DNA of 64,000 bases from Dactylosporangium sp040605635 (lineage in GTDB: Bacteria; Actinomycetota; Actinomycetes; Mycobacteriales; Micromonosporaceae), in the NCBI RefSeq assembly GCF_040605635.1, contig NZ_JBEXDG010000042.1, positions 32,058-96,057 on the forward strand, read 5' to 3'. The translations under genes and the position numbers were made by a program. Every line of letters starts with the position of its first letter. The first letter of the stretch is position 1. The notes beneath the pieces are model-generated. The model saw only the letters and a program-made list of their open reading frames with translations, made no database searches and was not told the origin of the DNA. Positions 52,110 through 60,799 of the stretch are shown here, piece after piece.

Positions 52110-53172
52110 GCACGCGGGGCCGCCCGACGCCGACGCCGTCCTGGCCGGCGACGCGAGCCCCGGGCCGTGGCTGGACCGGTGGTGGGTCGAGGAGACCGCG
52201 CTGCGGACGGCGGCGCTGCGGCGCGCCGCGGACGTCTACAGCGATCACTGGTGGAGTGTCGCGTTCGCCCTCGACGCGCCGGAGACCTTCGCGGCGCTGC
52301 GGCACCCCGTCGCCGGGATGCTCGGCCGGTCGCTGCTCGACTACGACCGGCCGCTCGACCCGGACGCCGTCACCTCCGCCTATCCGATGGCCATGGCGAT
52401 GCTGGTCGAGGCCGGCGAGGTGCGCCCGGACCGGGTGTCGGGCTGCGCCTACCTGCCGGGGTCGCGGGTGGCACCGCCCGGCGCGCGGCCGTTGCCCGTC
52501 ATCGGTGAAGGGTCGTGGACGATCGAGATCAACGCCTGTGACCCGCTGCTGGCGCGGTTCGCCGACCCGCGGGACGACCTGTCCACCACCAGGGCCGCCT
52601 GGGCCGGGGTCGGCGCGGCCGCCGGGCAGGTCCTGCGCCGTGCGGGATCCGATGCCGCCGCCTCCGTCGCCGCACTCACCCAGGTGCTGGTCCCGCTGCG
52701 GCAACGCGACGGGCGGATCATCGGCCGACCGGAGTTCGAGATCCAGAGCTGCTCGGTCTCGTCGGCGCCGGGCGTCGTCTACGCGTCGCTCGGCCGGCCC
52801 GACCCCTGGTACACCGCCGAGGTGCTGGTGCACGAGGCGACGCACCAGCTGGTCGAGGTGGTCGCCGCGCTGACCCCGCTCACCCAGGACGACACCGTGC
52901 GGCTGCCGTCGCCGTGGAAGGAGGAGCCCCGGCCTCCGGCGGCCCTGCTGCACGGCATCGCCGCGTTCGGTGCGGTCATGCGCTTCTGGCACCGGGCGGG
53001 ACGGCTGCCCGACGCACCCCCGGCGGCGCCGGACGAGGTGTCCCGCCGCGCCCGGCAGGTCCTCACCGCCTGCGCGACGGCCCGGTCCGCCGCCCACGCG
53101 TACACACCGGTCGCCCTGGCGATGATCGAGCAGCGGACCGTCGAGGCAGCCGGTGTCCTCGGCGGCCGGTGA
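52102..53172 (+). CDS. HExxH-motif peptide-modification protein
   Basis: A 356-aa protein starting at GTG 52102 inside the end of the third radical SAM gene. The motif H244-E-A-T-H248 lies in VLVHEATHQLVE. Around it is an all-helical protein with a conserved EIQSCSVSSAPGVVYASLG segment. This is the pattern of the HEXXH proteins found beside radical SAM maturases, some of which are now known as alpha-ketoglutarate-dependent peptide beta-hydroxylases rather than proteases. It is the last gene of the plus-strand RiPP operon, 7 bp from the convergent MFS gene. Metallopeptidase (leader removal) remains an alternative. Confidence 0.8.
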   Translation: MREHAGPPDADAVLAGDASPGPWLDRWWVEETALRTAALRRAADVYSDHWWSVAFALDAPETFAALRHPVAGMLGRSLLDYDRPLDPDAVTSAYPMAMAMLVEAGEVRPDRVSGCAYLPGSRVAPPGARPLPVIGEGSWTIEINACDPLLARFADPRDDLSTTRAAWAGVGAAAGQVLRRAGSDAAASVAALTQVLVPLRQRDGRIIGRPEFEIQSCSVSSAPGVVYASLGRPDPWYTAEVLVHEATHQLVEVVAALTPLTQDDTVRLPSPWKEEPRPPAALLHGIAAFGAVMRFWHRAGRLPDAPPAAPDEVSRRARQVLTACATARSAAHAYTPVALAMIEQRTVEAAGVLGGR

Positions 53173-53179
53173 CCGCGGC

Positions 53180-54445
53180 CTATGCCTGTGAACGGTCCGG
53201 TTCAGGGTCTTTGAGGGCCGGCCGGCCGGGTTCGGCGGCGGTGGGGTCGGGGGCGCGGCGGGTGGCCAGCAGGGAGGGCAGCGCGGTCGCCAGCAGCGCG
53301 GCGGCGCCGATCCAGTAGACCGTGCGCGGCTCCAGGGTGTGCAGCAGCAGGGTACCGGCGCCGAAGACCACGATGCCGGCCAGCGAGACCAGCGAGCCGG
53401 TGGTGGCGAAGTAGGTGCCCTGCTGCTTGGCCGGCACCAGCAGCTGCGCGGCGGTGAGGTGGTAGATCCAGGCGCTCACGGCGAGTCCCAGCGCGCCGTA
53501 CGTCAGGATGCCGGTCCAGTCGCTGGTGAAGGAGAAGGCGACGGCCAGGCCGGCCACGCCCACCGAGCCGATGAGCAGGATCGCGGCGGCGCCGAAGCGT
53601 CTGGTGATGAGCGGGATCAGGCCGCCGGCGAGCACCGCGCCGAGGCTGTAGCTCATCTGCAGGCCGCCCTGGGTGCCGGCGCCGTGCCCGCCGGCGCTGA
53701 CGTAGGGGGCGAGCAGCGAGGACAGCAGCCGGTGCATGGACTGCAGGCCGACGTACAGCAGCGTCATGTGCAGGATCCGCCGGTGGCCGATCATCAGCCT
53801 GCCGGTGTTGACGAAGCCCTGCCACGCGCCGGTCCGCTCCGCCGGCTCCACGGCGGGCGGGGTCGCTGCCTTCCACTGCCGGGTGAGGCCGATGGCGGCC
53901 ATCCCGACCCCCGACAGCAGGAAGGAGACGCCGTTGACCAACAGGCCGGTCAGCGGGCCGGCGGTCGCCACCACCAGGCCGCCGCCCAGCGCGCCGAACG
54001 CGATGCCGAGCTGGTAGACGAGCGTGGTGGTGGCGTTCGCGGCGAGCAGCTCGTCCGGCGCGGCCAGCCGGTTCACGAAGACCCTCGACGCCGAGCCGTA
54101 GAACTGCCCGCACAGGGCGAGGATCGACTCGACCGCGTACAGGTGCCATGGCACGAGCAGGTCCGCCGACGACGCGAGCGGGATGGAGAACACCGCGGCC
54201 GCCGAGATGACGTCGACGACGATGAGCAGGACGCGCGGGTCGAAGCGGTCGACGACGGACCCGACGACCGGCGCGAGCAGCACACCGGGGACGGCGGAGA
54301 ACAGCAGCAGCAGCGGCACCGAGTAGGCGACGCCGGTCAGCGACAGGATCAGCCACGACGCGGCGAGCACGTGGACGGTGCTGCCGACGAAGGACAGCAG
54401 GGTCGCGACGAGGAACAGCTGATACGCGCGGTTACCCCGGATCAC
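53180..54445 (-). CDS. MFS transporter, probable exporter
   Basis: A 421-aa major-facilitator protein with about twelve membrane helices and the loop motif GSVVDRFDPRVLLIVVD between helices 2 and 3. GTG 54445 is preferred because GGAGG precedes it; GTG 54451 is the alternative. It overlaps the end of the upstream hypothetical gene. As the last gene of the GTP cyclohydrolase/WD40/SUMF1/glycosyltransferase operon and adjacent to the RiPP operon, it is a candidate exporter for the product of either. Confidence 0.87.
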   Translation of the reverse strand: MIRGNRAYQLFLVATLLSFVGSTVHVLAASWLILSLTGVAYSVPLLLLFSAVPGVLLAPVVGSVVDRFDPRVLLIVVDVISAAAVFSIPLASSADLLVPWHLYAVESILALCGQFYGSASRVFVNRLAAPDELLAANATTTLVYQLGIAFGALGGGLVVATAGPLTGLLVNGVSFLLSGVGMAAIGLTRQWKAATPPAVEPAERTGAWQGFVNTGRLMIGHRRILHMTLLYVGLQSMHRLLSSLLAPYVSAGGHGAGTQGGLQMSYSLGAVLAGGLIPLITRRFGAAAILLIGSVGVAGLAVAFSFTSDWTGILTYGALGLAVSAWIYHLTAAQLLVPAKQQGTYFATTGSLVSLAGIVVFGAGTLLLHTLEPRTVYWIGAAALLATALPSLLATRRAPDPTAAEPGRPALKDPEPDRSQA

Positions 54446-55046
54446 GGTCACCTCCGGCCTCAGGCCACACCGGCCGCTGCCGCGCGTCCCGGCTCACCGT
54501 GTCGGAGGCGAACAGCCGCGGAAACGTCCTCCCCTCCACGATCAACGAGGTCAGGCCGGGGTAGGCACGCACGAGGACCGCCGACAGCGCCTCGTCGGCG
54601 AACAGGGTCGCCAGGGCGGCGGCGATCAGCGACACCACCGCACCGTCGTCGTGCCGCAGGGTGTCCATGGCGTACCGGGCGAGGACCGTGCCACGCTCGT
54701 CGGTCAGCGTGACCGGGCCGCCGCCGGGTGCGGGGTCGATGTCGAACCGGCCCTCGCCGCCGACCCTGCGCAGCGTCATCATGCACCGGTCTCCGGTGCC
54801 GAGCGCCCACACCTGGCCGTGCGTCTGCACCAGCGCGAACGTGCCCGCCGGCAGGTCCAGCGCGTCGAACTGCTCGGGATGCACCAGCACGTCGTGCAGC
54901 GTGAGGCCGGCCGCGGACCGCCAGCCCGGCACGCGGAAGACCTGCAGCTCGGCGTCGAACGCGGGCATCCTGAGAAACATCCCGAACAGCGGCAGGCCGT
55001 GCGGCAGCTGGTCGACCGGCAGGCGGTCAAGTTCGGCGGCCATCAT
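54432..55046 (-). CDS. Hypothetical protein of the GTP cyclohydrolase/glycosyltransferase operon
   Basis: A 204-aa protein of unknown family. The first half is alpha/beta with conserved-looking FGMFLRMPAFDAELQVFRVPGW and LTLHDVLVHPEQFDAL. The second half has beta-strands (GRFDIDPAPGGGPVTL) and a helix near LIAAALATLFADEAL. No signal peptide, membrane helix or catalytic motif is seen. It is coupled to the glycosyltransferase before it by ATGA and overlaps the MFS gene after it, so it belongs to this pathway, perhaps as an accessory or enzyme of novel type. Confidence 0.65.
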   Translation of the reverse strand: MMAAELDRLPVDQLPHGLPLFGMFLRMPAFDAELQVFRVPGWRSAAGLTLHDVLVHPEQFDALDLPAGTFALVQTHGQVWALGTGDRCMMTLRRVGGEGRFDIDPAPGGGPVTLTDERGTVLARYAMDTLRHDDGAVVSLIAAALATLFADEALSAVLVRAYPGLTSLIVEGRTFPRLFASDTVSRDARQRPVWPEAGGDRDPG

Positions 55047-56122
55047 CGCGCCGCCTCCGCCCGGTCGTCGGCCAGCGATGCGGCGAACTCGCGGTGCCGG
55101 CGGGGCGCCGAGTCGTGGTAGGCGCGCAGCGCGTCCGCCGACCGGGTCATCGCCGCCCGCCCCGGCCGGGGCCAGTCACCGCGCAGGAACGACTCCACCG
55201 CGTCGCGCAGCGCCGTCGCGTCGCCCACGTCCACCGTGCGCGCGGCCGGGTACCCGTCGACCAGCGCCGGCAGGTTGCCGGACCGGCTCACGACGAGGGG
55301 CCGGCCGGTGATGACGGCCTGCGCCACCGACATGGAGTAGGGCTCGCCGCGCGCCTGGGTGCCGGCGGTCGGATGCACCACGAGGTCCGCCGCGCCGATC
55401 GCCGCCCAGCTGCGGTCCGGCTGGTAGTGCACGAAGCGGATCCGGCCGCGCTCCCGCCAGGGCTCGACGCGCCGCAGCAGCGCCTCGTCGATGTTCGGGT
55501 CCCACAGCAGCTGCTCGCTGCCGGCGTGCACGAAGTCGAAGTCGTGGCCCCGGTCGAGCAGGTCGGCGGCCATCGTGAGGGAAAGGTCGCTGCCCTTCCA
55601 GGACGAGAGCCGGGTCGGCTGCAGCACGACCGGGCGGCCGTTGTCCGCGATCGGCGGTGGGCCGTCCACCGCCCGTGGCAGCGCCAGCGGGAGCACGGTG
55701 ACCGTCGCCGACGGCACCTCGGCGCGCAGCTCCGCCGCGACGAACTCGGAGTGGGCGACGAGATGCCCGCCCAGCGCGGACCAGCGGCGCAGCGCCTCGG
55801 TGTCGGTGCCGCGCACCGCGAGGTTGTGCACGTCGAGCACCCGGGGGACGGGCAGGTGCCGGACGAGGTGGTCGGTGACCTCAGGCCGGTGCCACTGCGG
55901 GTTGTGCAGGTGCACGACGTCGGCGCCGGCGAGCCGCCGCGTCAGGTCCGCCAGGTCCGCCGCCGATCCCCCGCCGCCCGGCTCCAGGCAGGGGTGGAAC
56001 ACGGCGGTGCGCGCGTCCCGGGTACCGGCGAAGAACTCGGTGTCGGTGGTCAGCGACTCGAGGTGCGTCTCGATGCCGCCCATCGTGGGCAGTGCCGCCC
56101 AGTGCACGTGCGCGACCCTCAT
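55043..56122 (-). CDS. Glycosyltransferase (GT-B fold, GT4-like)
   Basis: A 359-aa retaining-type glycosyltransferase from ATG 56122, coupled by ATGA to the previous glycosyltransferase. The N-terminal Rossmann half starts MRVAHVHWAALPTMGGIETH. The C-terminal donor half has VVLQPTRLSSWKGSDL and a GEPYSMSVAQAVITGRPLVV segment, which takes the place of the usual E-x7-E motif. No signal or membrane segment is present. With two glycosyltransferases in tandem, the operon's product is probably glycosylated. Confidence 0.83.
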   Translation of the reverse strand: MRVAHVHWAALPTMGGIETHLESLTTDTEFFAGTRDARTAVFHPCLEPGGGGSAADLADLTRRLAGADVVHLHNPQWHRPEVTDHLVRHLPVPRVLDVHNLAVRGTDTEALRRWSALGGHLVAHSEFVAAELRAEVPSATVTVLPLALPRAVDGPPPIADNGRPVVLQPTRLSSWKGSDLSLTMAADLLDRGHDFDFVHAGSEQLLWDPNIDEALLRRVEPWRERGRIRFVHYQPDRSWAAIGAADLVVHPTAGTQARGEPYSMSVAQAVITGRPLVVSRSGNLPALVDGYPAARTVDVGDATALRDAVESFLRGDWPRPGRAAMTRSADALRAYHDSAPRRHREFAASLADDRAEAAR

Positions 56123-57174
56123 CGCGCACCCGCCTCCGCTTCGTCGATCATCCGCTCGTACTGCGCGACGTAGCCGGACGTCATGCGCTCCGCGGTGAAG
56201 CGGCGGTCGAACGTCGCACGGACGAGTCCCCGGTCGAGGCCCGCCGTCGCCCGCACCGCTTCCACGGCGGCGTCGATGTCGGTGACCCTGAAGCCGGTGA
56301 CGCCGTCGTCGACGATCTCGGTGACCGAGCCCATGTCCCACGCGACGACCGGGGTGCCGCAGGCCATCGCCTCGATGAGCACGAGACCGAAGGGTTCGTT
56401 CCAGTCGATCGGGAACAGCAGTGCGCGGGCTCCTCCGTACAGCTCCTGCTTCTCCTGATCGGAGACCTCGCCGAGGAACTCGACGGCGTGACCGTCGATG
56501 TGCGGTGCGACCTCCGCGTCGAAGTAGTCGCGGAAGATGTCGTCGACCTTCGCGGCGATCTTCAGCGGCAGCCCCGCCCCGCGCGCGATCTCGATGGCGC
56601 GGTCGGGTCGCTTGCTAGGTGCGATGCGCCCCACGAAGAGCAGGTATCCGCCGTCGCCGTCGTCCTGCCTGTACAGGTCTGCGGGGATCCCGTGGTGGAC
56701 GACGCCGCGCCAGTTCATCGACGGGCGGTGGCTGCGCTGGTCGTGGGAGATGCCGATGTAGGGCATCTCGGCGAAGGCGTCCAGCAGCGTGCCGATGTCC
56801 GGGCCGAGGCTCATCGGCATGTGCACGGTCGTCAGCGACCTGTGCCGGTGCGGGTAGAACGTCGGCAGGTGGTAGAAGCCGGTGTGGAAGTGCATGACGT
56901 CGAAGTCGTCGACCCGGTGCAGCAGGTCCATCATCATCTTCATGTAGATGGCGACCGTGAAGTCGCGGAACGGGCCGGTGTCGGCGAGCCGCAACGACTG
57001 CGGGCAGGCCGGCACGAGCTGGGCCTTGGTGGTCGAGTCGCCGCTGGCGAAGAGCGTGACGTCGTGCCCCTGGGCGACGAGCTGGTCGGTGAGGATGCCG
57101 ACCACCCGCTCGACGCCGCCGTAGCGGGCCGGGGGCACCGGCTCGAACAGGGTTGCCACTTGTGCGATCCGCAT
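56119..57174 (-). CDS. Glycosyltransferase family 4
   Basis: A 351-aa GT-B-fold enzyme from ATG 57174 (GAAGGAG upstream). It opens MRIAQVATLFEPVPPARYGGVE and has a donor-binding half with LLFVGRIAPSKRPDRAIEIA. The E-x7-E motif is in FPIDWNEPFGLVLIEAMACG. It overlaps the next glycosyltransferase gene by 4 bp. In this class many members use UDP- or ADP-sugars, but the acceptor cannot be told from sequence. It lies 24 bp after the SUMF1-like gene in the same operon. Confidence 0.87.
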   Translation of the reverse strand: MRIAQVATLFEPVPPARYGGVERVVGILTDQLVAQGHDVTLFASGDSTTKAQLVPACPQSLRLADTGPFRDFTVAIYMKMMMDLLHRVDDFDVMHFHTGFYHLPTFYPHRHRSLTTVHMPMSLGPDIGTLLDAFAEMPYIGISHDQRSHRPSMNWRGVVHHGIPADLYRQDDGDGGYLLFVGRIAPSKRPDRAIEIARGAGLPLKIAAKVDDIFRDYFDAEVAPHIDGHAVEFLGEVSDQEKQELYGGARALLFPIDWNEPFGLVLIEAMACGTPVVAWDMGSVTEIVDDGVTGFRVTDIDAAVEAVRATAGLDRGLVRATFDRRFTAERMTSGYVAQYERMIDEAEAGAR

Positions 57175-57198
57175 GGGTACTCCTTCGATAGATGCGTA

Positions 57199-58185
57199 TC
57201 AGACGTCCGCCGCCACCCGGAACCCCATCGCGTAGAGCGAGCGCGGATAGGGGCCGTGCCGGCGCTGGCAGCGGGCCAGGTCCCGGAAGCGGTTGAACGC
57301 GCCGCCGCGGGCGATGCGGTAGTGGCCGAGCCGCCGGTACAGGTCGTCCTCGACGAGCCGGCCGCCCGGGTACGGGAAGTAGTGGCTGGACGTGTACTCC
57401 TCGACGTTGCCGGCCAGGTCGTAGGCGCCGCACCAGGACCGCCCGCCGGGGAAGACGCCGACGGGGCTGCTCGCCATGAGCCGGCATTCGAGGGTGTTCG
57501 CCAGGTCCGGCAGCCACCGGGGTCCCCACGGGTAGCGCAGGCCGTCGGGGCCCGCGGCCGCGTACTCCCACTCGGTCTCGGCCGGCAGCCGGTAGGCGCG
57601 GCCGGTGCGGCGCGTCAGCCATCCGGTGTACGCGTCGGCCGCGCGCGGCGTGACCGTGTACACCGGATGGTTCGCCTCGGCCGGGTGGTACCGGCCGTAG
57701 CCCCAGTGCGTCGGCAGTTCGGGGTACGCGGTGTCGGCCAGGAAGGCGGCGTACTCGGCGTTGGTCACCGGGTACGCCGCGATCCGGAACGGCCGCACCA
57801 CGGCCTCGGCGCGGGGGCACTCCTTCGCGATCCAGTCCCGCCGCACGCCGAACCGCTCGGTGTCGGCGTGCAGTTCGTCGACGTCGTCGTCGGCGGTGCC
57901 CATGGGGAACCGGCCGCCCGGGACGTCGACCATGACCGGGTGCCCGCCGGGACGCACCCGCGGATCGCCCAGCAGCGCCAGCATCGTGCCCGCCGCGAGC
58001 CGCGTCTGGACCGGGCCGGCGGCGGCGTCGAGGGCACCGAGCAGTGCCTCCGGGCCGTCGCCGAGCACGTCCGCGATCGGCAGCCGCTCGGCGGCGGGCA
58101 CCTCGTAGCTCTCCGGAAGGCCCATGGCGGCGCGGTCGGTGAGCGCGTTGATGTCGGCGTCCGTGAGCGCGACGTCCGAGGTCAT
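57199..58185 (-). CDS. SUMF1/formylglycine-generating-enzyme-like protein (ToxD-like)
   Basis: A 328-aa protein with a C-terminal FGE-sulfatase domain: VDVPGGRFPMGTADDD, AYPVTNAEYAAFL, YRLPAETEWEYAAAGPDG, GAYDLAGNVEEYTSS, RGGAFNRFRDLARCQRRHG and a final GFRVA. Some Cys in the active-site region are present, but the exact FGE copper pair is not evident. The first 85 residues are an extra helical part. It lies 4 bp after the WD40 gene. Proteins of this family also include PvdO, EgtB and, as I recall, the toxoflavin protein ToxD. The partner genes make the last comparison the most relevant. Confidence 0.8.
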   Translation of the reverse strand: MTSDVALTDADINALTDRAAMGLPESYEVPAAERLPIADVLGDGPEALLGALDAAAGPVQTRLAAGTMLALLGDPRVRPGGHPVMVDVPGGRFPMGTADDDVDELHADTERFGVRRDWIAKECPRAEAVVRPFRIAAYPVTNAEYAAFLADTAYPELPTHWGYGRYHPAEANHPVYTVTPRAADAYTGWLTRRTGRAYRLPAETEWEYAAAGPDGLRYPWGPRWLPDLANTLECRLMASSPVGVFPGGRSWCGAYDLAGNVEEYTSSHYFPYPGGRLVEDDLYRRLGHYRIARGGAFNRFRDLARCQRRHGPYPRSLYAMGFRVAADV

Positions 58186-58189
58186 GGGC

Positions 58190-59875
58190 TCAGATCCCGA
58201 CCTGGTAGACGTTGCCGTCGTAGGAGCCGGCCAGGAATCGGCCGAGTGCCGGGGCGTAGGACATCGACGAGATGCCGGCGGTCGTCGGCCGGTCGTCGAC
58301 CACCCACGAGCCGCTGTCGCGGTCGTAGACGCAGACCCGGCCGTGGTAGCCGCCGGTGCCGACGTAGCGGCCGTCGGCCGACGCGCTGACGCACTTGATC
58401 GAATGGTCGTGCGGCGTCTCGATGACGGTCGGCCGCTGCTGCGGGTCCCAGATCCGCAGCAGCAGGTCGCGGCTCACGCTGGCGAAGTAGCCGTCGCCGA
58501 GCCCGGCGCAGCCGTTGGCGATCTTGTGGTGCGCGTCCTCGATCGTGGCCACCGGCTGCAGGTCGTCGGCGCGGAACCAGGTGGCGCTGGTGTCGGCGCA
58601 GACCGAGAAGAGGTAACCGCCGGACTCGGCGACGCCCTTCACCGCGTTGGCGTGCAGGCGCAGGTCGCTCACGTGCCGCAGGCCGTCGCCGGTCTGCTCG
58701 AAGAGCAGGCCCTCGCCGGTGTAGGTGCCGATCAGGACGTGCCGGCGGCCGTCGTGGACGAACTGCACGCCGCAGTTGAGCGGTGAGCGGTGCTGGTGCA
58801 CCTGGGCGCCGGTCCCGGCGTCGAACAGCTTGCCGAGCTGGCCGCCGGTGTAGACGCGGTCGCCGACGGCGACCAGGAAGTTGCACAGGCTGCCGGTCTC
58901 GGCGATCGCGCTGCCGTCGCGGCGCACGATGCCCGCGTCGCCGACCGTGACGACGCCGGACGCGGCACCGGCCAGGACTGCGTTGACCCCGCCGGTCGGC
59001 GGCACCGCCTCGGCCAGCCACTCGCCGGTGCGGTGGTCGTACGTACGGTACGTCGCGCCGAAGGTGGCGAACACCAGGTGCGCGTCACCCGCGAACGCGC
59101 ACGAGCGGGGCCACACGTCGGCCGGCAGGTCGGCCGTCGCCACCAGCACCGGCTCGCGGTCCGCCACGTTCCACAGCTTCATGGTGCGGTCGTAGCTCAG
59201 CGTGACCAGCAGCGCGCGGCCGTCGTCGAGCACGACCCGCTTCACGCCGGCGTCGTGCGCGTCGAGCGTCGTGCGTCCGCCGTCGGTGACCACGATGATC
59301 TGGCCCTCGTCGTTGCCGGCGTAGATCGTACCGGCGGAGGAGATGGCGATCGTGTCGGTCTCGACGCCGTCCATGTCGAGGTTGGTGACGAGCCGCTGCG
59401 AGCGCAGCGACCAGCGCTTGATCGTGCCGTCGTCGCTGGAGGACACGAGTTCGTCGGCGTCGGCCGACCACTCGACGGAGATGACGTCGGCGGTGTGGCC
59501 CTGGAACCTGGCGACCAGGCCGCCGTGGAAGTCGTACACGCGGACGTCGTGGTCGCGGGAGGCGGTGGCGATCAGCTCGCGGGTCGGGTGGAACGCCGAC
59601 ATCTCCACGTCGTCGGTGTGATCGGCGAGCACCGCGATCAGCCGCAGGTCCGGCAGCGCCCACAGCCGGGCGCCATAGTCGGACGACGAGGTGACCGCCA
59701 GCCGCCCGTCCGGGGAGAACGCCACCTGGTTCGCGAGGTGGTCGTGCCAGGCCCGCGCGATCGGCGTCTTCGACGGCATGTCCCACAGGATGATCTGGTT
59801 GTCGTAGCCGGCGGTGAGGACGTAGGTGTCCCCGAAGGCGGCGATTCCGCTGATGGGTCCCCGGTGTGCGATCAC
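58190..59875 (-). CDS. WD40-repeat beta-propeller protein (ToxC-like)
   Basis: A 561-aa cytoplasmic protein from GTG 59875, with AAGGAG upstream and a GTGA overlap with the GTP cyclohydrolase stop. It is built almost entirely of WD40-type blades (GYDNQIILWDM, SSSDYGARLWAL, ASRDHDVRVYDF, SSDDGTIKRWSL, SYDRTMKLWNV and later SRDLLLRIWDP, GYHGRVCVYDR), about 12-14, enough for two propellers. WD40 proteins are unusual in bacterial biosynthetic operons. One known case is ToxC beside GTP cyclohydrolase II in toxoflavin gene clusters, which is the same arrangement as here. Probable scaffold or catalyst of unknown chemistry. Confidence 0.85.
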   Translation of the reverse strand: MIAHRGPISGIAAFGDTYVLTAGYDNQIILWDMPSKTPIARAWHDHLANQVAFSPDGRLAVTSSSDYGARLWALPDLRLIAVLADHTDDVEMSAFHPTRELIATASRDHDVRVYDFHGGLVARFQGHTADVISVEWSADADELVSSSDDGTIKRWSLRSQRLVTNLDMDGVETDTIAISSAGTIYAGNDEGQIIVVTDGGRTTLDAHDAGVKRVVLDDGRALLVTLSYDRTMKLWNVADREPVLVATADLPADVWPRSCAFAGDAHLVFATFGATYRTYDHRTGEWLAEAVPPTGGVNAVLAGAASGVVTVGDAGIVRRDGSAIAETGSLCNFLVAVGDRVYTGGQLGKLFDAGTGAQVHQHRSPLNCGVQFVHDGRRHVLIGTYTGEGLLFEQTGDGLRHVSDLRLHANAVKGVAESGGYLFSVCADTSATWFRADDLQPVATIEDAHHKIANGCAGLGDGYFASVSRDLLLRIWDPQQRPTVIETPHDHSIKCVSASADGRYVGTGGYHGRVCVYDRDSGSWVVDDRPTTAGISSMSYAPALGRFLAGSYDGNVYQVGI

Positions 59876-60540
59876 GGTTGCTCCTTCTGCAGTTGGATCG
59901 TGTGTCCGCCCTGATCGAGCTTTGCCCGCAGGTAGTCCTGGTTGGACTGGTTGAGGAACACGCCGGTCGGGACGATGGAGTCGACCTCGATGCCGTTGCT
60001 GCGCAGCTGTTCGGCCTTGTCCGGGTTGTTGCTCAGCAGGCGGACGCGTCGGATCCCGAGCGCTGCGAGCATCTCGGCGGCGACGTGGTAGCTGCGCTCG
60101 TCCTCGGCGAAGTTCAGCTCCCGGTTGGCGGCGAAGGTGTCCAGGCCGCAGTCCTGGAGCTGATATGCGTCGATCTTGTTGTACAGCCCGATGCCGCGGC
60201 CTTCCTGCCGCAGGTACAGGATGACGCCGCCTTCGCCGGAGATGCGCTCGACGGCCTCGGCCAGCTGCGGGCCGCAGTCGCAGCGCGCGGACCCGAAGAC
60301 GTCGCCGGTGAGGCACTCGGAGTGGATCCGGACCAGCAGCGGCGCTTCCGCGGCGTCGCCCGCCGGGACGCGGAACCGTAATGCGATGTGTTCGAGCTCG
60401 TCGCAGAGACCGTCGAAGCTGATCAGTTCGGCGTCGGACCAGTCGGCCGGTTCGCCGGTGGTGACCGGCACCCGCACGATGGTGCGGGTCGCCGGCCGGC
60501 GAGCACGGGTCGCTCGCCGGGCATGGTCGGTCTGGTGCAC
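59872..60540 (-). CDS. GTP cyclohydrolase II (RibA/ToxB type)
   Basis: Zn-dependent enzyme opening GTP to 2,5-diamino-6-ribosylamino-4-pyrimidinone phosphate, the entry to riboflavin and to 7-azapteridines. GTG 60540 is chosen because AGGAGG lies five bases upstream, giving 222 aa; ATG 60555 is the alternative. The zinc ligands are C76, C87 and C89 in SECLTGDVFGSARCDCG. The catalytic stretch RQEGRGIGLYNKIDAYQLQD and the GTP-binding LLSNNPDKAEQL are intact. It has no fused DHBP synthase and no rib genes beside it. It instead heads an operon with WD40, SUMF1 and glycosyltransferase genes, so a specialised-metabolite role is more likely than vitamin synthesis. Confidence 0.92.
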   Translation of the reverse strand: MHQTDHARRATRARRPATRTIVRVPVTTGEPADWSDAELISFDGLCDELEHIALRFRVPAGDAAEAPLLVRIHSECLTGDVFGSARCDCGPQLAEAVERISGEGGVILYLRQEGRGIGLYNKIDAYQLQDCGLDTFAANRELNFAEDERSYHVAAEMLAALGIRRVRLLSNNPDKAEQLRSNGIEVDSIVPTGVFLNQSNQDYLRAKLDQGGHTIQLQKEQP

Positions 60541-60787
60541 TGATGCCTCCTGCATCTGCCCTGATCGGGCGGCCGGTAGCGGCCCGGCCGGGCAGGCCGT
60601 CCGGGCGGCTGCGGGACATGGCGGGCCCCGCGTGCGGACGCGGCCGCACACGGCGTCTGACTGTGAGCGTGGTGATCCCGCCCGGCTCCAGGTGATCGCG
60701 TCCGGCTCCACCGGCAGCGTGCCCACCACAGGAACCGCATGGGGCGGTCTGCGCTCGCACTATCGAGGGCTTGCCGAGTGCAACGAC

Positions 60788-60799
60788 TTAATCGATCAA
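60788..60799. promoter_or_regulatory. Imperfect palindrome in the 60541-61006 gap
   Basis: TTAATCGATCAA is a near-palindrome (ten of twelve positions), AT-rich against its surroundings and about 250 bp upstream of the GTP cyclohydrolase gene. It could be an operator of LacI type. The rest of this 466-base gap shows no gene or RNA motif that I can recognise; I looked for an FMN-riboswitch-like element and did not see one. Confidence 0.3.

Noticed and set aside
52831..52845. Calling the HEATH protein a plain zinc metallopeptidase
   Set aside because: The context (directly coupled to three radical SAM maturases) and the all-helical surroundings fit the RiPP-associated HExxH family better, so peptidase was kept only as an alternative.
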